Assembly: GCF_964204865.1 (NCBI RefSeq)
Contig: NC_135250.1
Span: 11,036,001-11,100,000 of the forward strand
Length of the DNA: 64,000 nt
Direction of reading: 5' to 3'
DNA from: Styela clava
Lineage: Eukaryota > Chordata > Ascidiacea > Stolidobranchia > Styelidae
In this document: positions 25,899-36,472 of the stretch, in pieces
Numbering within the stretch: the stretch's first letter is position 1
Layout: each line of letters opens with the position of its first letter
Position numbers and translations under genes: made by a program
Notes under the pieces: model-generated
What the model was told of the DNA's origin: nothing
Database searches by the model: none
The model's input: only the letters and a program-made list of their open reading frames with translations

Positions 25899-26915
25899 TT
25901 AAGATGAAAAGTTGCCATTGTGCAAAATTGGAAAACTATCAAAGCCTGAAATTGATCGTATAATTTTCATGTCAGTTTTTTAAAACGACTGACCACCAGT
26001 TCACAAAAGCAAATGAGGAACCTTCACTGGGTACGCAATTTTTATTTTTGTTGACGCAATCGCACACATAAAACGAGTCCCCTAAAGCCGACAAAAATCT
26101 TTGATTTGTATGTCCACTTCGTATTTAACGAGCACGCCTAAAAGCCATCTCACCTGGGTCGAGATGCTCCATTCGCTCCTTAGTTTCTTGATCATCATTG
26201 TCAGCCATCTCTTCGTTCATCTGTTTTATTTTAAATTCAATAAAAGTAGAATATCATAAGGGGTGTATCAAAGCTCAAAAATTTAAAAACTATAAGAGTC
26301 AAACTGCGGGAAATATTTACATATTACAATATGAGCGACTGTATCAATATGCCCTTTCATCATAAATGCTTAGACGAAAAGCATCCATCTATGGCTATGC
26401 CATTAGAGGCTATGCCATTTGTGACGTCCTTTTTAACAATCACGTCACGAGACCCCACGGAGTCCATTATAAATAAAAGTTGGACACGGCTCATTAACCT
26501 GATTGAAAAATTGAACAAATACTAGTTTTATAACTATAAAATGTCAAGTCGGTAAGATTCTGCAATAGGCTTTTAAAATTAAAAATAGACTTAAACATGA
26601 ACAGTAGTTCAAAATTGAATGTTGAGGCATCTGAGCTTCATCTTGCCTGGTGGAAAAGCCAGCCTTGACTTGAATATACAACAACAAATTTCATATTTAT
26701 TATTGCAACGGATTCAGTGGAAATTGCAATCTTACCATGCTTTTCATTTTATTTGCGTTTTCATTTTCAGCATCAACAGGGATAGTAGGTCTACGGGGCC
26801 AAGTCCTTCTGCGTGACCATAGACATCTGCAAAATCGTCTTCGACGCAGGGACTCCCCGAACTCGAAATTGATCACGGCAATTATTAGGATAAATGAGGT
26901 GAGTTTAAAATTCAT
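25899..26915 (-). CDS. Secreted Arg-rich peptide precursor, diverged paralogue (gene beta)
   Basis: Minus-strand exons 26736-26915, 26154-26220 and 25899-25945 (stop in the spliced frame). Exon 1 encodes a 22-residue signal peptide (MNFKLTSFILI..., ending FGES) and a short basic segment with LRRRRFCRCLW and SRRRTWPRRP. It ends at a strong donor (ATG|GTAAGA). Exon 2 (67 nt) encodes an acidic segment starting MNEEMADNDDQETKE. Exon 3 has acceptor TTTCAG. Compared with its paralogue at 31158-32763, exon 3 lacks 8 nt. The spliced frame therefore stops after 47 nt, and the conserved acidic C-terminal frame (open to 25793) is out of register. About 99 nt just upstream of the ATG are also missing. 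It keeps two cysteines (FCRC) that the paralogue lacks, but only one RRRTW unit. It may be a decaying copy, or one making a shorter 97-aa precursor. Confidence 0.6.
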
Positions 26916-26966
26916 ATTCTTAATAAATTAAGAATTAAATGTGTTTCATAGTAACATATTCTTGAC

Positions 26967-26974
26967 TATATATA
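26967..26974 (-). promoter_or_regulatory. Possible TATA box of gene beta
   Basis: TATATATA on the minus strand, about 52 nt upstream of the beta ATG. The same box lies at 32914-32921 for gene gamma, about 150 nt upstream of its ATG; the difference is the ~99-nt deletion in unit 1. Confidence 0.4.
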
Positions 26975-27295
26975 CCTTTTCAAAAGGATGTTGGTATTAG
27001 CATTTCAAGCATAAATTATTATTATTTTACAGATGAAAATATATTGTACAGACTCCAATTTGGAATACCTAGCTTGAATTGTATATAATGTGCATTTTAA
27101 TTATCGCCTTGTTGTTTTTTGTAGGTTTGGTTTCGGTATGCCCTTTTATGCAACGGAAAATAACCTGGGTGGGTGCCAAAAACTTGTATATATATATACA
27201 AGATCGATAAACAAAAAGGGTCCTGTTTTGACAAGGACAAATAACAATCAGCGAACCTCTTGGATGTATCTGCTGCGAAAACCATCAATCCAAAA

Positions 27296-28646
27296 CAGGG
27301 GTCGGCAACTTACGGCTCGCGGGCCAGATCAGGAGCTCGGGGTAAAAAAATCCCACTCGCGACGCTGAATTATAGCGACGAAATAGCAGTTTTGACGATG
27401 AATTATTTTTTATAATCCACGCTCGAGGAGTTAATTATATTCTCAATTAATTTATTGTGAGACAAGTGCAGATTAAATTATATCATAACCTAACAATTTA
27501 GTGAACATCTATCTACTCGTTTAACCATACAATTTAATATTATTAGACAAATGGCAACACGCAGAAAAGTTGATGCTAAGTGCAGAGGGTTCAAGGGGCA
27601 GAAATATTCGAATAGAGCTTCTTGACATAAAATGCAATTAAATGAAATCCGTATATATTCTAGTCGAGAGATTTATCACTGCTCGATTTTTATAAAAAAT
27701 ATCTTCTTGGAGGAAATCTCAATCCAAATTTGACAAACCATGCGAAAAAATACACAAAGATGTTTGGAAGTACTGTAGCGAATGTGCATTGTGTAACTAT
27801 GGATTATAATGTATTTAACCCTTTCATATTAATAGCATGTAATATTTCACAAAATAGGCCACATTATGTTTCGCAACAGCGATAATGCATTCCCTCCATG
27901 TATTGCCTTTCTCGTTTCGACCAATTTGATGACGTATCGTTTCCGGTTTGCCGAGATTGCTCTATAATATTGTGCTTTTTGTTTCACTTGTGATCTGACC
28001 GTAATCTTACTGCATTAAGAATTGAGTGTGTACAATTTTATCTGTATTTGGAATTTGGATCGTGCATCTTTTCAATAATATACAACAATTCGACATTCAA
28101 CATCGTGTGCTTATTATCGTCTGTGGGAATCCAGATTGGAGTCACATTCCATAACACGTGTAATTAATGACGTGGGAATCGAACTTTGAATATCAGGGTG
28201 AACAGTCTTTATCCCTAAGACCGCATCTTTTCTCCCTATAGTACATATGCGTGAGAACAGTTATTTTCAAAAATGAACACTACAGAGAACAATCTGAGAA
28301 CTCGGATTAGTGATGCACATTTAGAGAATGTTCCAATTTTGGCTTCATCCAGTGTGCAGCCTGATTTCGGAATGCTATTATGCGTGATGCAACAAAAAGT
28401 GTCACATTAATGTCATTTGTATTTTTTTTTCGTTTAGTAAGACGACTGAGTTGGGTTCACGAGTTATCGCAGTCTTCGCGCTATGTTTGAAATCTAAAAT
28501 TTCAACTTCTGATCTGAGTAAAAAAAAATTTGAGCCATCGCCCATCCGTTCGCTTTTACAATTCTCAAAATATATGCTGCCCACATATACAGAAATTTGT
28601 AATCCTAAATTTTGGCCCTCGTGCAACAAAAGGTTGCCGACCCCTG
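27296..28646 (+). mobile_element. hAT-family DNA transposon, decayed, inserted in duplication unit 1
   Basis: The 1351-bp element has inverted ends CAGGGGTCGGCAACTTA and the matching GGTTGCCGACCCCTG. It is flanked by 8-bp duplications ATCCAAAA / ATCTAAAA (27288-27295 and 28647-28654). Unit 2 carries the unoccupied site at 33226-33233 (ATCTAAAT). Inside, the plus strand keeps a transposase start (ATG at 27551: MATRRKVDAKCRGF) that soon hits a stop. It also keeps a C-terminal remnant (28273-28410: NLRTRISDAHLENVP, ending QQKVSH and stop). The SINE-C copy at 27774-28227 is nested inside. The element is inactive as read. Confidence 0.9.
27774..28227 (-). repeat. SINE-C copy 2, nested in the hAT element
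   Basis: 454 bp, the inverted partner of 25018-25475, starting TGTAGCGAATGTGCATTG on the plus strand and ending CCCTAAGACCGCATC. Read on the minus strand the tRNA-like head comes first. It interrupts the transposase remnants of the surrounding hAT element, so it inserted after that element. Confidence 0.75.
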
Positions 28647-29930
28647 ATCTAAAAGGAAGGTTGTAAGAAGCTTTCTAATAGAGACAGCGGTTTTGAGGTC
28701 ATACCTGTGACTGCTCTTGGTAACCCTCTAGGTCCGTTTCAAATTGGACTGCCCTAAAATTCCGTATCATACCTTTCGTATTATATATGAATGAAAGCGC
28801 TCGGTAATAAAATATTATTGAACACAATGTCTACCTGTGGATCGTTTAGTTATTATTTTGTTGTTTTTGTTTTTGTTAATGTTCTTCTTCCTGTTGTTAT
28901 CTCGTGAAAAAAATCGCTTTTTTCATTATCTATTGCTTTGAAATTTTCAGTTGTTGTATTGTATTTTTTGCTGAAAGGCTATTGTTTATTTCAAAACTTT
29001 CTGTGCGCTCTATGAAGTGCGTTTTCATTCCAAAATTTTTTGTGATGACCTTGTCTCCGTGCCCATATTTTTGAGCAACGCTGTATTGTTTTTTGTCCTA
29101 ATTCGTTTGGGACTAATAGATTTAAAATAGAAATAGACGAAGTGTATACAAATATGGCATTATGTTTATGTCGTTTGTTTCGATTAATTCAATTTTAAAG
29201 TTTGTAGGTGGTATTGAGTGATTGCAACGGATGTGGGCAAACTGGGAATATACACGATACCATACACACAAGCAAATGACATGCTAATACCACAATACAA
29301 TAATATAATACAATAGGCGGAAGAGGTGCTGCTGCACAGACGCGGTTCGTTCTCAAGAATAAGAATTACAGGCAATATCAATTATGAAAATCCCCATTGC
29401 AATAGCAAAGAACTATAGAGCACTGACCACAGGGAAATAAACAAAAAATTTACACGGATTCTAGCAGTAGGCTAAAACAAATATTTCATTACCAGCGCAT
29501 CATTTCTTAAATCCTCAGTTGAATAGGCTTCAAACGATTATGAATCGAATTACTGTCATTTCATTTGGTCATTACTCCAGATCGAAAGGTTAATATGAAA
29601 AAAAGAAAACACAAATATGCAGGCATAGTAAAAACAGCGTAAGTTGCTGCCAAAAGTAGTAGTTTTATATATTTTATCGACACGTATTCATTTATGCTGA
29701 ACGTCTGAATCGAATAATTTCTAAACGTTTCTTTGACCGTATCAATGTTTTAGGTTTCAATATAGAAGGGTTATTAATGGTAACTCCACCACAATCAGGA
29801 CTTGTTTTCCAGTATCTCTTGACATTTTGACGTCACTCTGAATTTATAGCTCTTCTTACTTCTGAGTAATTGAGTGAGGCCTCGCTCGTAACAGACGTTG
29901 TTTTTTACATCTTTCTTTCTTTGGTTACTA

Positions 29931-30062
29931 CTTATCGATCTTTAGATCGGTAAGTATGTTGATAGGTATTTGTCTGCATGTGTGTTTGTCTGTCTGTTAG
30001 ATGCACGCGATATCTCACGAAGCCTATTGATTTTGGATGAATTATGTCGTATAATTAGCGAG
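29931..30062 (+). repeat. Hairpin-headed dispersed repeat, copy 2
   Basis: It matches 17886-18062, beginning CTTATCGATCTTTAGATCGG and ending GTCGTATAATTAGCGAG. It has a shorter middle than the COPA-intron copy. It marks the end of duplication unit 1. Confidence 0.7.
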
Positions 30063-30225
30063 CACACAAAAACGAATCCCATAGAGGCATAGCGCTCACA
30101 GAAATATTTTATATAAATTAAAGTCATAGTAAAAAATACTATCTTTAACCACTAAATATTTCAAATTGATCCAATAATTAAAGAGAATCCATATGATCCA
30201 TGGATCCATAGGTCCACTCTGTGCC

Positions 30226-30690
30226 CAATAAACTAATTATGAAAACTCTTTACATTGTCATAAAAATAACATGGTAATTTCATAATGTTGGTCCTATATG
30301 CCTAGCATGTTGAAATGTTAACCTGTACCAATTATAAGTAAATTTCACTAGCATGTGAAGAGCAGAAGGAATAAGATGACTTAACTATATATTGTCTTCA
30401 TTTATTAGATATAAGACGTACACATGAAAAAGTGTTATTTACTGTGTTTGGGATTTTAAATGTTTGTTCATCATTGCAATATATTCTTATCGTATTAAAA
30501 GAATTATTTGCATTGTAAAAATGTAAAATATTTGTTTTCTTTAATAAAGTTTCATCTTTACTGCATCTTTATATTCAAATTTTAATAAAACGTGAAATGA
30601 ATCTTGTAATATAAAACTTATCAAAATGTCAATTTTTTTTTCAGCTTTTTTCCAAAATTGAAGCTATATTGAGAAAGCTATATTGAGAAG
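30226..30690 (+). pseudogene. Truncated duplicate of the Deltex-type gene (intron 2 to start of exon 3)
   Basis: This stretch follows 37134-37996 of the Deltex-type gene in the same order: CTCTTTACATTGT, ACCAATTATAAGTAAAT, CATGAAAAAGTGTTATTT, TTTGTTCATCATTGCAATAT, then the acceptor and TTGAAGCTATATTGAG of exon 3. After that the similarity stops, with AAGCTATATTGAGA repeated. It lacks the MITE present in the gene's intron (37184-37603). It sits just before duplication unit 2. It encodes nothing by itself. Confidence 0.75.
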
Positions 30691-31157
30691 AAAACCTCGT
30701 ATTAACAAAAAACATTTAACATTTTGAGCTGGCTACGCCTTTGCTGGGAATAGGTATATACCTGCGACACGAGTGCCTTTATATAGCGCTTTGCACGAAT
30801 GTGATTTTACGAGAGACAACAACAACAAGATTCGAGAAAAAACACTGTCATGTCACGTAAATTATATTTCGCATCAGTCTATCATAAGCTGGACTGTGGA
30901 AGGAATGTTCTTTTGAACATGTTAGGTGGAGTATGCTATTACAAATTCATCCATAGGCATGGAAGCCTCATTGCCTCCTATAGTATTCACCTCGAACCAA
31001 ACTATGCCCTATGATAAAATTATTAATCATCATTTCATCAAGTATTTATATTTCTTGTCTGAATAAAAATGCGAAAAACATAAATCGAGGTCTAATCAGA
31101 AAGCAAATTCGGTTGGATTTACGAACAAGCATACAATGAAGGAAGTTTTTCAATCAT

Positions 31158-32763
31158 TTAATCTTCTTGGAGATTAGCAAACAGATCTTCCGCTTCGTCG
31201 TTGTCATCATTGGCATCATCTTCTCGAAGTTGAAGGATTCTCAATTCATCTGACAATGGATTTTTATTAAGATTAAAAGTTGTCATTGTGCAAAATTTTT
31301 GAGATGGAAAACTATTAAAGCCTGAAACTAATCGTATAATTTTCATGTCAGTTCTTCAAAACGACTGACCAGTTCACGAAAGCAAATGAGGAACCGCCAC
31401 TAAATGCGCAATTTTCAACTTTGATGACGTAATCGCACCCACGAAAACGAGTCCCTTATAGCCGACAGAAATCTTTGATTTGTATGTCCACTTTATATCT
31501 AACAAGCACGCTCAAAATCCATCTTACCTGGGTCGAGATGCTCCATTTGCTCCTTAGTTTCTTGATCATCGTTGTCAGCCATCTCTTCATTCATCTGTTT
31601 TATTTTAAATTCAATAAAAGTAGAATATCATATGGAGTTTATCAAAGCTCAATAATTAATAAAGGAATATGAGTCAGACTGCGGTAAATATTTATATATT
31701 ACAATATGCTCTTATCCTAAATGCTCAGACAAAAAGCAGACTATCTCTATATGCCATCATAGGCAATGCCGTTGAGGGGCCTTTTAACAATGACGACACG
31801 AGATCCTACGGAGCGTTACTTATAATAAGCATAATAAATTTATCCGAATGCATCATGCCGTCATAAATAACTTTTTTTAATTGCTTGGAATACGAAATTT
31901 TAGTCACAGGCTTAATACGCACGCCGAACGCTCAAGTCGATTGGATAGTAATTTAAATTTACAAACACTTTTAGAAAAAATCAGAAAATTCAAAAGCTAA
32001 TACCCGTTAACATTCGTGATGACATCGTCCGATTACAGATAATAAAATATTACTGATAAATAAAAGTATATTACCATTTCTTGAAATAAACAGGTATGAT
32101 GAGATAAAGATCCGAAAATAGTTAACAGTATATATATTAATAATTTTTAGCTTCGTTGTTGCTTAGATAAACTAGTATATCTGTATATCATATTTTCTTA
32201 TGTTTTTTTAAAAATGGGGATTATTTGAGTAAAAACTGTTCTTTTAGTTTGAATTAGTATATTTATTTTGTTTTTTAAGGTAAAGAGATAGATAGTTTTT
32301 CAAACTGAGATAAATTCAATTATTTGACCGTATTTAATTTTTTAAACGGTAAATATTTTGGACAAGACTTAACCTGGTTGTAAAATTAAACAAATACCAG
32401 GTTTGCAAAATTTTAAGCTGGTTTCACCTGAACCACGACTTCAAAATTAAAAAGAGACTTAATAATAGAGATTAAGAGATTAAATAATAGTTCGAAATTG
32501 CACGTTGAGGTCCCTAGCTTTAGTGAAAATTGCATTCCTACCAGGCTTTTCATTTTGTTTGCGTTTTCACTTTCAGCATCACCAAACCAAATATGTCTTC
32601 TGCGGGACCAAGTCCTTCTACGTGACCAAGTCCTTCTGCGTGTCCAAGTCCTTCTTCGCCAAGTTCGTCGTCGCCAGGTTCGTCTGCGACGCCAGGACTC
32701 TCCCAACTCGAAATTGATCACGGCAATTAACAGGATGAATGCGAAGGTAAGTTTAAACTTCAT
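31158..32763 (-). CDS. Secreted Arg/Trp-repeat peptide precursor (gene gamma)
   Basis: Minus-strand exons 32542-32763, 31528-31594 and 31158-31321 give a complete 150-aa precursor (453 nt with stop). Residues 1-23 are a signal peptide (MKFKLTFAFILLIAVINF, ending GES). Residues 24 to about 56 hold five RRRTW units, some separated by Thr or Ser, with 19 Arg and 7 Trp up to HIWFG. Next comes an acidic stretch (DAESENANK). Exon 2 adds MNEEMADNDDQETKE. Exon 3 ends in a strongly acidic tail (REDDANDDNDEAEDLF). Junction phases fit (0, then 1); the exon 1 donor is GTAGGA and the exon 2 donor GTAAGA. Signal, cationic peptide, Gly before an acidic residue, then an anionic tail resembles known tunicate antimicrobial-peptide precursors such as clavanins and styelins, but the sequence is not one I recognise. 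Gly after IWF could serve C-terminal amidation. Function is inferred. Confidence 0.7.
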
Positions 32764-32853
32764 TTTCCCTAGTTAATGTGAATAAGCCAATGAAATTAGA
32801 CCGTGAATCGATGGTGCAAAATGAGTAAAAGTCAAATGTTAAAAGGACACTCG

Positions 32854-32862
32854 CCTTTTATG
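32854..32862 (-). promoter_or_regulatory. Candidate core promoter of gene gamma (CATAAAAGG)
   Basis: A TATA-like CATAAAAGG on the minus strand, about 95 nt upstream of the ATG, within the ~99 nt absent from gene beta. A second candidate, TATATATA at 32914-32921, is shared by both paralogues. Sequence alone does not decide between them. Confidence 0.4.
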
Positions 32863-34845
32863 CAATGTTCTTTAGGCTGGAACAAATGTGTTTTATGGTA
32901 ATATATTCTTGACTATATATACCTTTTTAAAAAGGAAGTTGGTATTAGCATTCCAAACATAAATCATGATTATTTTGTATATGAAAATATATTGTTAAGG
33001 TTTCGATTTCGAATAACTGACTCAAATTGTATATAATGTACATTTTAGATATCGTCATATTGTTTTTTGAAGGTTTTATTATGCTTTTTTATGCTAAGAA
33101 AAATAATCTGGGTGGGTGCCAAAAATTGTGCAAGATCAATAAACAAAGTGGGTCCTGTTTTGAAAAGGAAAAATAACAATCAACAATCAACGAACCTTTG
33201 GGCGTATCTACTACGGGAACCATCAATCTAAATAGAAGGTTGTAAAAAAACGGCTAATGTGGTCAGCGGTTTTGAGTCCATACTTGTGACTGCGCTCGAT
33301 AACTAACCCTCTAGGTCCGTTTCATATTTGACTGCCCTAGGATTCCGTATCATACCTTTTGCATTATATATATATGAATAAGAGCGCTTGGTAATAAAAT
33401 ATTTATTGGACATAAAGTGAACCTATGAATCGTTTCGTAATTATGTTGTTGTAGTTATTCTTGTTGTTGTTATTTTTCTTCTTCGCTTTTGTCATTAACA
33501 ACTGGATCGATTGCTTTGTAAATATTGTAGTTTTCGCTAGAAGTCTATTACTTTTTTTATATTTAAAACTTTTTGTGGGTTTTTTGTGATTCGTTTTCAA
33601 CTTCAAAATTTTGTGTGATGACCTTGTCTTCGTGTCCATATATTTGAGCATCGCTCTCTTGTTTAATTTCAATTCATGTGTGATTGACATATTTAAAAAC
33701 TGTTGAGAAATAGAGAAAGTTTAAACAATATGGCATTAAGTCGTTTGTTTTGTTTGTTCAAATTTCATAGCTTGTGGCAATTAGTGGTTGCTACGGATGT
33801 GGGCAAACTTGAGAGTATATACGATACCATACACATAAGCAAAAGACATGTAAATCATAAGACGATAGGCGGAAGAGGTGCTGCTGCACAGACGCAGTTT
33901 GTTTTCATGAATAAGAATAACACATAATTTTACACGGCTTATTGTAATAGGCTCAAACAGATATTTTATTACTAGCACACCGTTCCTTAATCACCTGTTA
34001 AATAGGCTTCAAACGATTATGAATCGAAATAATATCATTCCATTTGGTCATTACTCCAGATGACCGTATAACACGATCAGTTTTAGGTTTTAACGTAGAA
34101 GGGTTACTACTGGTAATACCACTGTAACGCACGAATTGGAGTCTCGGAAACTGCGCTACGTTTATACCCAACCACTGTTAAGTACCACGTCCCGTTTCTC
34201 CTACAATTTGCAATGCAAACTCGTAACAATCAGCCCCCACTCCCAATCTTGAACAACTGAACTTTTGAACCCCAACACCTCAGAAGATCACACCAACTGA
34301 AAGAACTTTGTTGTAATATTCCACTTGAAACTCGACAGAATAGTACGGCAATAACACTCAAAAATGCACACAGAGTTTGATTCAACTAACGTTGAATATG
34401 ACTGATGAGTTTGTAGACAAAATTTGACTAAATATTATTTTGAGTTTGATTTCAAATATTGATAGATTCCGGGATTAAATAACTAGATAAAATACAGAAT
34501 AGTTGCGTCCATTACAACCATCATAATCCCGGCTTTTTTCATTATCTTCTGGCATTTTGGCTTTACTCTGAATTGGGCACTTCTTACTTCGGAGTAATAA
34601 CAGAATACCCAAAGAAGAATATTAATAGTTAATGCTTTTGTTTCTTACGTCTTTCTTTCTTCGGTTATTTTTCTCTTTGTCTATTATATTATCTGTTTTT
34701 CACCCAAGCTTTTTAAAAATTTTCATATCAAATTATTGCTCAAGAAAACCTGTATGCCAAATTCCAATCAATCCTAATACGATTATGACTCGAATGCATT
34801 TAATTATGTAGTGTTTATATATAATATAACGAAAAATAATTTAGG

Positions 34846-35060
34846 GTTCCATTACATTTGTACCCGTGTACATTTGAACCCACGTACATTTGAACCACGT
34901 AGGCCTACATCTGAACCCACGACAATTGCACCTGCATACTATTGCACCTATGGAAAAATTTTTTGTTTTACGGATATTTGAACCCATACTAACCCTAACC
35001 CATGGGTTTTAGCACCCGCATATAGATTGAACCCGCGGATATACACATGGGTTCAAATGT
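34846..35060. repeat. Repeat rich in CATTTGAACCC-type units
   Basis: Irregular short units such as TACATTTGAACCCACG, GGATATTTGAACCCATAC and CTATTGCACCTATGG occur in one orientation. The right end carries GGGTTCAAATGTACGGTCA, the reverse of the left-end units, so it may be a fold-back element. A related block is at 35574-35690. Confidence 0.6.
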
Positions 35061-35573
35061 ACGGTCACCATAATTTAGTACATAATAATTTAGATTCCCC
35101 CTCCAAAGGTTCGTGCTAAAGTTAATCCAATTAGCATCAGCATCATGAATATACAATATAAATTGTGTTTATTATTATGATAATCAAATAATAAATCTAA
35201 TAATCATTACGATATCGTCATTAGTATAATATTTTTATAGCATTGTTTGAATGTACATACGTCCTGGTACTGTAATTTTAGACATTCAAATAATAAAAAA
35301 TTTGAATATATTCATTCGAATTCAAAACATCACGCCAAAGTCTCAATTCTATACCAAAATTGTGAACGGATGGGATACTTCATCTGCCCAACATAAAATG
35401 CGAACTTCCTCATAAGAGTTGAACTTGAATTACATAAATCATTTCTTAATTTGTAGCGGATATGACCAGTGGGTTTGCAATCAATCCTTTTCTACGAAAT
35501 TTTGCGCGTTGTTTTGTGGACGCCCATACTGCTGCCAATCCTAGCACGTAGCATACATTTTCTATAAAAGAAG

Positions 35574-35690
35574 TTATCCCCACGTATATTTGCACCCGTG
35601 GATATTTACACCCACGAAATAAGCAATCGCATACATTTGCATCCGTGCAATTTGCAGCTACTGTAGGCACATTTGTACTCGCAATCAGCT
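35574..35690. repeat. Second block of CATTTGCACCC-type units
   Basis: Repeated short units (GTATATTTGCACCCGTGG, GATATTTACACCCACG, ACATTTGCATCCGTGC) are related to 34846-35060. The minus-strand open frame here is produced by the repeats. Confidence 0.5.
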
Positions 35691-35774
35691 CCACCTACGA
35701 ATATTTGTGTTTCTGCCAAAATTTAATTTATATCTCCAGTAAAAAAATTAACATGCAATATTAAGACGAATACT

Positions 35775-35780
<6 letters not shown>

Positions 35781-35808
<28 letters not shown>
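35781..35808. repeat. (TA)n microsatellite
   Basis: An uninterrupted TA dinucleotide run of about 28 bp in the intergenic DNA before the Deltex-type gene. I see nothing else in 35700-36430 apart from AT-rich sequence. Confidence 0.9.
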
Positions 35809-35810
<2 letters not shown>

Positions 35811-36472
35811 TATACGTAAAGAAAGAAAGGGTAAATAATGTAATTAGTAATATTTAACGTTTTATAGCCATAACAAGGAAGAATTCATTCCACCTTAGCC
35901 TTCCACGTCAGACCAATGACGTTGTTTAATGTCATTGGTCAGACTTAAACGTGGATTGTAGAGTCAACGTCACAAATAGATTAGTGACTAAAAATTAGCT
36001 AAAAGCACACAAAAGCGAGCACTTGGAAATCTGTCTGTGCAAAACTAGGGCTTGGGCGGCTACCAATACTTTAAGATAGTCATCACCGTACAAAAATAGG
36101 CGAGGAATTTAATGCTCGGAAAAACATCCTGGGAAATTTTATTTTGCGTAGATGACGCTAGTGAGCTTTTGTTTATTTTCCCCAAGCGAAATTTTAGTAT
36201 CCCTGTCGGGAAATCCCCAACTTGGGTACCAATGATTGTGTGGGCGGATTTTCGTTTTATTATTCTGTTATTACCAAATAAGCAGGAAGAAACCTAACGA
36301 AACTTTTTTATCCGGTGATTACAGGACTAATACCGTACTATATTCGTTTTAATCTACCGGTCAAAAGTGTCGTAAGGAAATGCGTGTTTCCAGTTCCGCA
36401 TTTCAATATTTTGATTAGAAGATAATTGCTGATTTGATTAGACATTTAGAAGACGACTTTGACTTTTTGATT

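Larger units (their letters stand above)
23963..29935. repeat. Segmental duplication, unit 1 (carries peptide gene beta)
   Basis: It is collinear and in direct orientation with unit 2 (30714-34675). Matching landmarks are AACATTTAATATTTTG at the start, the peptide-gene exons, CTATATATACCTTTTC, GGTGGGTGCCAAAAA, CCCTCTAGGTCCGTTTCA, ATAGGCGGAAGAGGTGCTGC, and the closing CATCTTTCTTTCTTTGG. Unit 1 is about 2 kb longer. The extra length includes a hAT element (27296-28646) and roughly 1.4 kb of other inserted sequence at about 24135-25600. Confidence 0.85.
30714..34675. repeat. Segmental duplication, unit 2 (carries peptide gene gamma)
   Basis: Partner of 23963-29935. It starts AACATTTAACATTTTGAGC and ends near GTCTTTCTTTCTTCGG. 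It lacks the hAT and SINE-C insertions of unit 1 and keeps the longer 5' flank of the peptide gene, so it is probably nearer the ancestral arrangement. Confidence 0.85.

Noticed and set aside
32498..32776. Plus-strand frames antisense to gene gamma exon 1
   Set aside because: They are shadows of the Arg/Trp repeat; the minus strand has the signal peptide, splice sites and a paralogue.
35446..35694. Minus-strand 82-codon frame rich in Cys/Asn
   Set aside because: Produced by the CATTTGCACCC repeat block.
36434..36472. Upstream in-frame ATG of the Deltex-type gene
   Set aside because: It would add 13 residues before the RRM; the ATG at 36473 begins right at the RRM. Not excluded.
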